Assembly (NCBI GenBank): GCA_027492465.1
Contig: JAPUET010000024.1
Coordinates: 124,001-188,000 of the forward strand
Direction: 5' to 3'
DNA length: 64,000 nt
Source: Candidatus Saccharimonadota bacterium
GTDB taxonomy: Bacteria; Patescibacteriota; Saccharimonadia; Saccharimonadales; Saccharimonadaceae
The notes beneath the pieces are model-generated. The model ran no database searches. It was given only the letters and a program-made list of their open reading frames with translations, and was not told where the DNA came from. The first letter of the stretch is position 1, and every line of letters begins with the position of its first letter. The position numbers and the translations under genes were made by a program. Of the stretch, positions 61,971 through 64,000 are shown one piece after another.

Positions 61971-62132
61971 TTATTACAACAATTAAAAAAGCCGATTAAG
62001 ATTTTTCTATTGAGGTTGTATAAAATGTAAATGTTTTATAGTCAATAGCGGCCAAAATGTTGCGGCTTTTTACAACAATCTATTCTATAATGAATATAGA
62101 GCTTACAAACATAAGCGCCATGGAGGGTAACA

Positions 62133-63218
62133 ATGACTAAGCAAAGTAAGAAACCAAAACTAATATCATTATTCTCCGGCTGCGGAGGCCTTGATTGGGG
62201 CTTCAAAGAGGCCGGCTACGACGTCATCTGGGCTAATGATTTCGATCACTCGTCATGCCAGACATATGCAAAAAACTTCGGCCCGCACATTGTCGAAGGC
62301 AGCATTGTCGATATCGACTTTGAAAAAGTACCGGACGCAGACATTATTACCGGCGGTTTTCCGTGCCAAGATTTCTCCATGGTCTACAAGCGCGGCGGAC
62401 TCGAAACCGACCGGGGCAATCTTTACAAACAATTTGTTCGCGCCGTTGAAACAAAGAAGCCGAAAGTTTTTGTCGCTGAAAATGTCAAAGGCTTGCTTAC
62501 TGCTAACCGCGGGCGCGCAATCCAGCAGATATCAGAGGACTTTGCAAAGCTTGGCTACCGCCTTGATATCAATCTCTACAACTTTGCAGAATACGGCGCT
62601 CCGCAACTCCGCGAGCGAGTATTGATTGTCGGCGTGCGCCATGATATCGACTTTCATTTTGAGAAGCCGAAACCGCTATACAATCCCGCAACTTATAAAA
62701 CTGCCGGCGAAGCGCTGAAAGACGTTGAGAAAGTTCCGTTCAACAACGAACACCAGAACATCAAAGACAAAACGCGCCAAATGCTTAAACTCATACCCGA
62801 GGGCGGCAACTTTACCTCGATTCCAAAAGACAGCCCGTATTACGTAAAAGGCATGATTAGCCACGTTTACCGAAAACTCGACCGCAACAAACCGTCTACA
62901 ACTATTATTGCCGGAGGCGGAGGCGGTACTTGGGGCTATCACTTTAAGGAGCCGCGCCCGCTGACAAACCGCGAACGCGCGAGACTGTTCGGCTACCCCG
63001 ACAACTTTATTTTTGAAGGCACAATTACGCAGGTACGCAAGCAAATTGGCAACTCGGTTCCGCCTGTTGCCGCAAAAGTTGTCGCTAAGCATTTGCTTCC
63101 AGCATTTGAGGCAGACACGATTCTTGCAATCAATCCAAAGGTTGAGTTTGACGATTACCGAGAACATATAACAAGCGAACTGGTGGGGGTCAAAAAGCTG
63201 GTACTGGCGGCGAATTAG
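62133..63218 (+). CDS. DNA (cytosine-5) methyltransferase
   Basis: 361 residues. SAM motif I 'LFSGCGGLDWGF', motif IV 'GGFPCQDFS' (catalytic Cys), motif VI 'VAENVKG', motif VIII 'RERVLIVGV', motif X 'QIGNSVPP'. ATG 62133 has GGAGGG seven bases upstream. One base before the nuclease gene, so a type II restriction-modification pair is likely; recognition site not predictable. Confidence 0.95.
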   Translation: MTKQSKKPKLISLFSGCGGLDWGFKEAGYDVIWANDFDHSSCQTYAKNFGPHIVEGSIVDIDFEKVPDADIITGGFPCQDFSMVYKRGGLETDRGNLYKQFVRAVETKKPKVFVAENVKGLLTANRGRAIQQISEDFAKLGYRLDINLYNFAEYGAPQLRERVLIVGVRHDIDFHFEKPKPLYNPATYKTAGEALKDVEKVPFNNEHQNIKDKTRQMLKLIPEGGNFTSIPKDSPYYVKGMISHVYRKLDRNKPSTTIIAGGGGGTWGYHFKEPRPLTNRERARLFGYPDNFIFEGTITQVRKQIGNSVPPVAAKVVAKHLLPAFEADTILAINPKVEFDDYREHITSELVGVKKLVLAAN

Positions 63219-63219
63219 T

Positions 63220-64000
63220 ATGGCGTCGCTTCTTTTTTCAAACTTGTCGCCTCTTAGGACGGACACTCAAAAATATGCCGATGTTTTCAAGGATTACTTA
63301 AAGCAATCTGATAATGTTCAAATTGCGAGCGGTTATATTTCGACCGATTCAGCGGTAGACCTCAAAAATATTATTGAAGCGAACGGCGGACCGAAACTTA
63401 ACCTTTGCGTCGGTATGCACTATTTTGAAGGCTTAAGTCCTGTCCAGCTTGATGCCTTGCAGTCGCTTGATATTGTTCTGCGAGAGCGCAGCCTCGGAAG
63501 CGTTTCTATGGTTACGACATTTCCGTTTCATGGCAAGCTCGTTAGTTTTGGCAAAGACGAGGCTATTCTCGGCTCAATCCTCGGTTCGTCGAATCTAACG
63601 AACATTGTCGAAGGCCAAAGGCAATACGAAGCAGATTGCCTGTTTGCCGGGGATAATCAAGCAGTCGAAATAAATGATTTTATTAACCGGTTGATCGAAA
63701 CCGCCGCTAAACCGCTCGACACGCTTACGATAACGCCGGTTATACCTGAAAATAATCTGCTCAAAGACCAGCTGGGCGTCGTTAAACTGCAAGACAGTGA
63801 AACAAGAAATGCCAAAGCGCAGCTTGGCGAAGTACAGTTTGATATTCCGCTTAAAGGCGATGTTTCGCAGCGCAGCGGACTTAATGCTTCTTTCGGTGAA
63901 GGCAGGCGCAACCAGCAAGGATTTGTACAGCCCCGTTCATGGTACGAGGTCGAATTGATAGTGCCAAAAGAGATTACCGATAATCCAGAATATCCAAAAG
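63220..64000 (+). CDS. PLD-fold restriction endonuclease (NgoFVII-like), 3' end outside window
   Basis: At least 260 residues, open at the right edge. Starts at ATG 63220, one base after the methyltransferase stop. 'FPFHGKLVSF' (His-x-Lys) and 'ILGSSNLT' form the phospholipase-D type active site half seen in NgoFVII/BfiI-like nucleases. The pairing with a cytosine methyltransferase supports a restriction role. Confidence 0.85.
   Translation, partial: MASLLFSNLSPLRTDTQKYADVFKDYLKQSDNVQIASGYISTDSAVDLKNIIEANGGPKLNLCVGMHYFEGLSPVQLDALQSLDIVLRERSLGSVSMVTTFPFHGKLVSFGKDEAILGSILGSSNLTNIVEGQRQYEADCLFAGDNQAVEINDFINRLIETAAKPLDTLTITPVIPENNLLKDQLGVVKLQDSETRNAKAQLGEVQFDIPLKGDVSQRSGLNASFGEGRRNQQGFVQPRSWYEVELIVPKEITDNPEYPK

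Larger units (their letters stand above)
60029..64000. mobile_element. tRNA-Lys-anchored cassette island 2 (right end outside window)
   Basis: Same plan as island 1: tRNA 3' end, convergent serine recombinase, inverted copy of the recombinase 3' end (94 bp), inverted core TGGAG, half-site S, structured motif, then cargo (DNA methyltransferase and PLD-fold nuclease). The right end lies outside the window, so extent and number of cassettes are unknown. Confidence 0.8.

Overview
The window looks like a chromosome segment of a candidate phyla radiation bacterium, most likely a Saccharibacteria (TM7) relative. Pointers: short intergenic gaps, a monoderm-type wall set (murB, murA, murT/gatD, a class A PBP, a sortase, no outer-membrane genes), type IV pilus genes with CPR-style prepilins, RNase Y, ComEC without its nuclease domain, many -10 boxes placed almost against the start codon, and UGA used as a stop. 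The taxon is an inference from gene content only.

Layout. 1-2100: envelope fragments, tRNA-Arg(TCG) and murB. 2100-6160: major pilin, then four coupled pilin-like genes, the last a prepilin joined to seven RCC1-type repeats. 6160-13000: glyA, an HTH-MurA fusion, tRNA-His, tRNA-Gly with an altered elbow pair, and small enzymes. 13100-18410: a 5.2-kb island inserted at the 3' end of tRNA-Arg(TCT). 18580-33360: transporters, a DnaQ/GIY-YIG nuclease, a membrane-anchored two-AAA Clp-like protein, murT-gatD, peroxiredoxin and a GT-C glycosyltransferase. 33428-39780: tRNA-Pro (also elbow-swapped), hydrolases, a MazG plus PUA/EVE-like HNH nuclease pair, sortase, rny. 39940-49780: tsaB-tsaE, then pilB-C-M-N-O and companions, then recX-Nudix-recA. 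49786-59888 (all minus): ruvB, HIT, NADAR, ruvA, PBP1A, ruvC, a lamin-tail-domain surface protein, yebC, comEC. 59957-64000: a second island at tRNA-Lys(TTT), cargo a DNA cytosine methyltransferase and a PLD-fold nuclease, running off the window.

The main discovery candidate is the pair of tRNA-anchored islands. Each starts with a large serine recombinase gene whose 3' end runs antisense into the tRNA. In each, a long perfect inverted repeat (160 bp and 94 bp) begins at exactly the same tRNA position, nucleotide 72, so the tRNA's own last five bases (CACCA or CTCCA) reappear inverted on the far side of the recombinase. Beyond that, cargo cassettes are bounded by a shared inverted end sequence (half-site 'S') next to the same five-base core. 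In island 1 the cores alternate in orientation: tRNA-CACCA / recombinase / TGGTG / MazG + DUF2797 cassette / CACCA / 72-bp palindrome / TGGTG / SDR + S51 peptidase cassette / CACCA / chromosomal terminator. Both recombinase leaders can fold into the same interleaved (H-type) pseudoknot, with unrelated sequences in one stem that still pair, and two cassette ends share a structured ~85-nt motif. I read this as a modular, possibly invertible cassette system that uses tRNA 3' ends as anchor; function and inversion are inferred, the repeats are seen directly.

Functional links: pilus motor and assembly genes (pilB to pilO) plus at least six pilin-like proteins, ComEC and RecA/RuvABC form a credible DNA-uptake and recombination set. 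The second island's methyltransferase/nuclease pair and the EVE-like HNH gene form a restriction layer.
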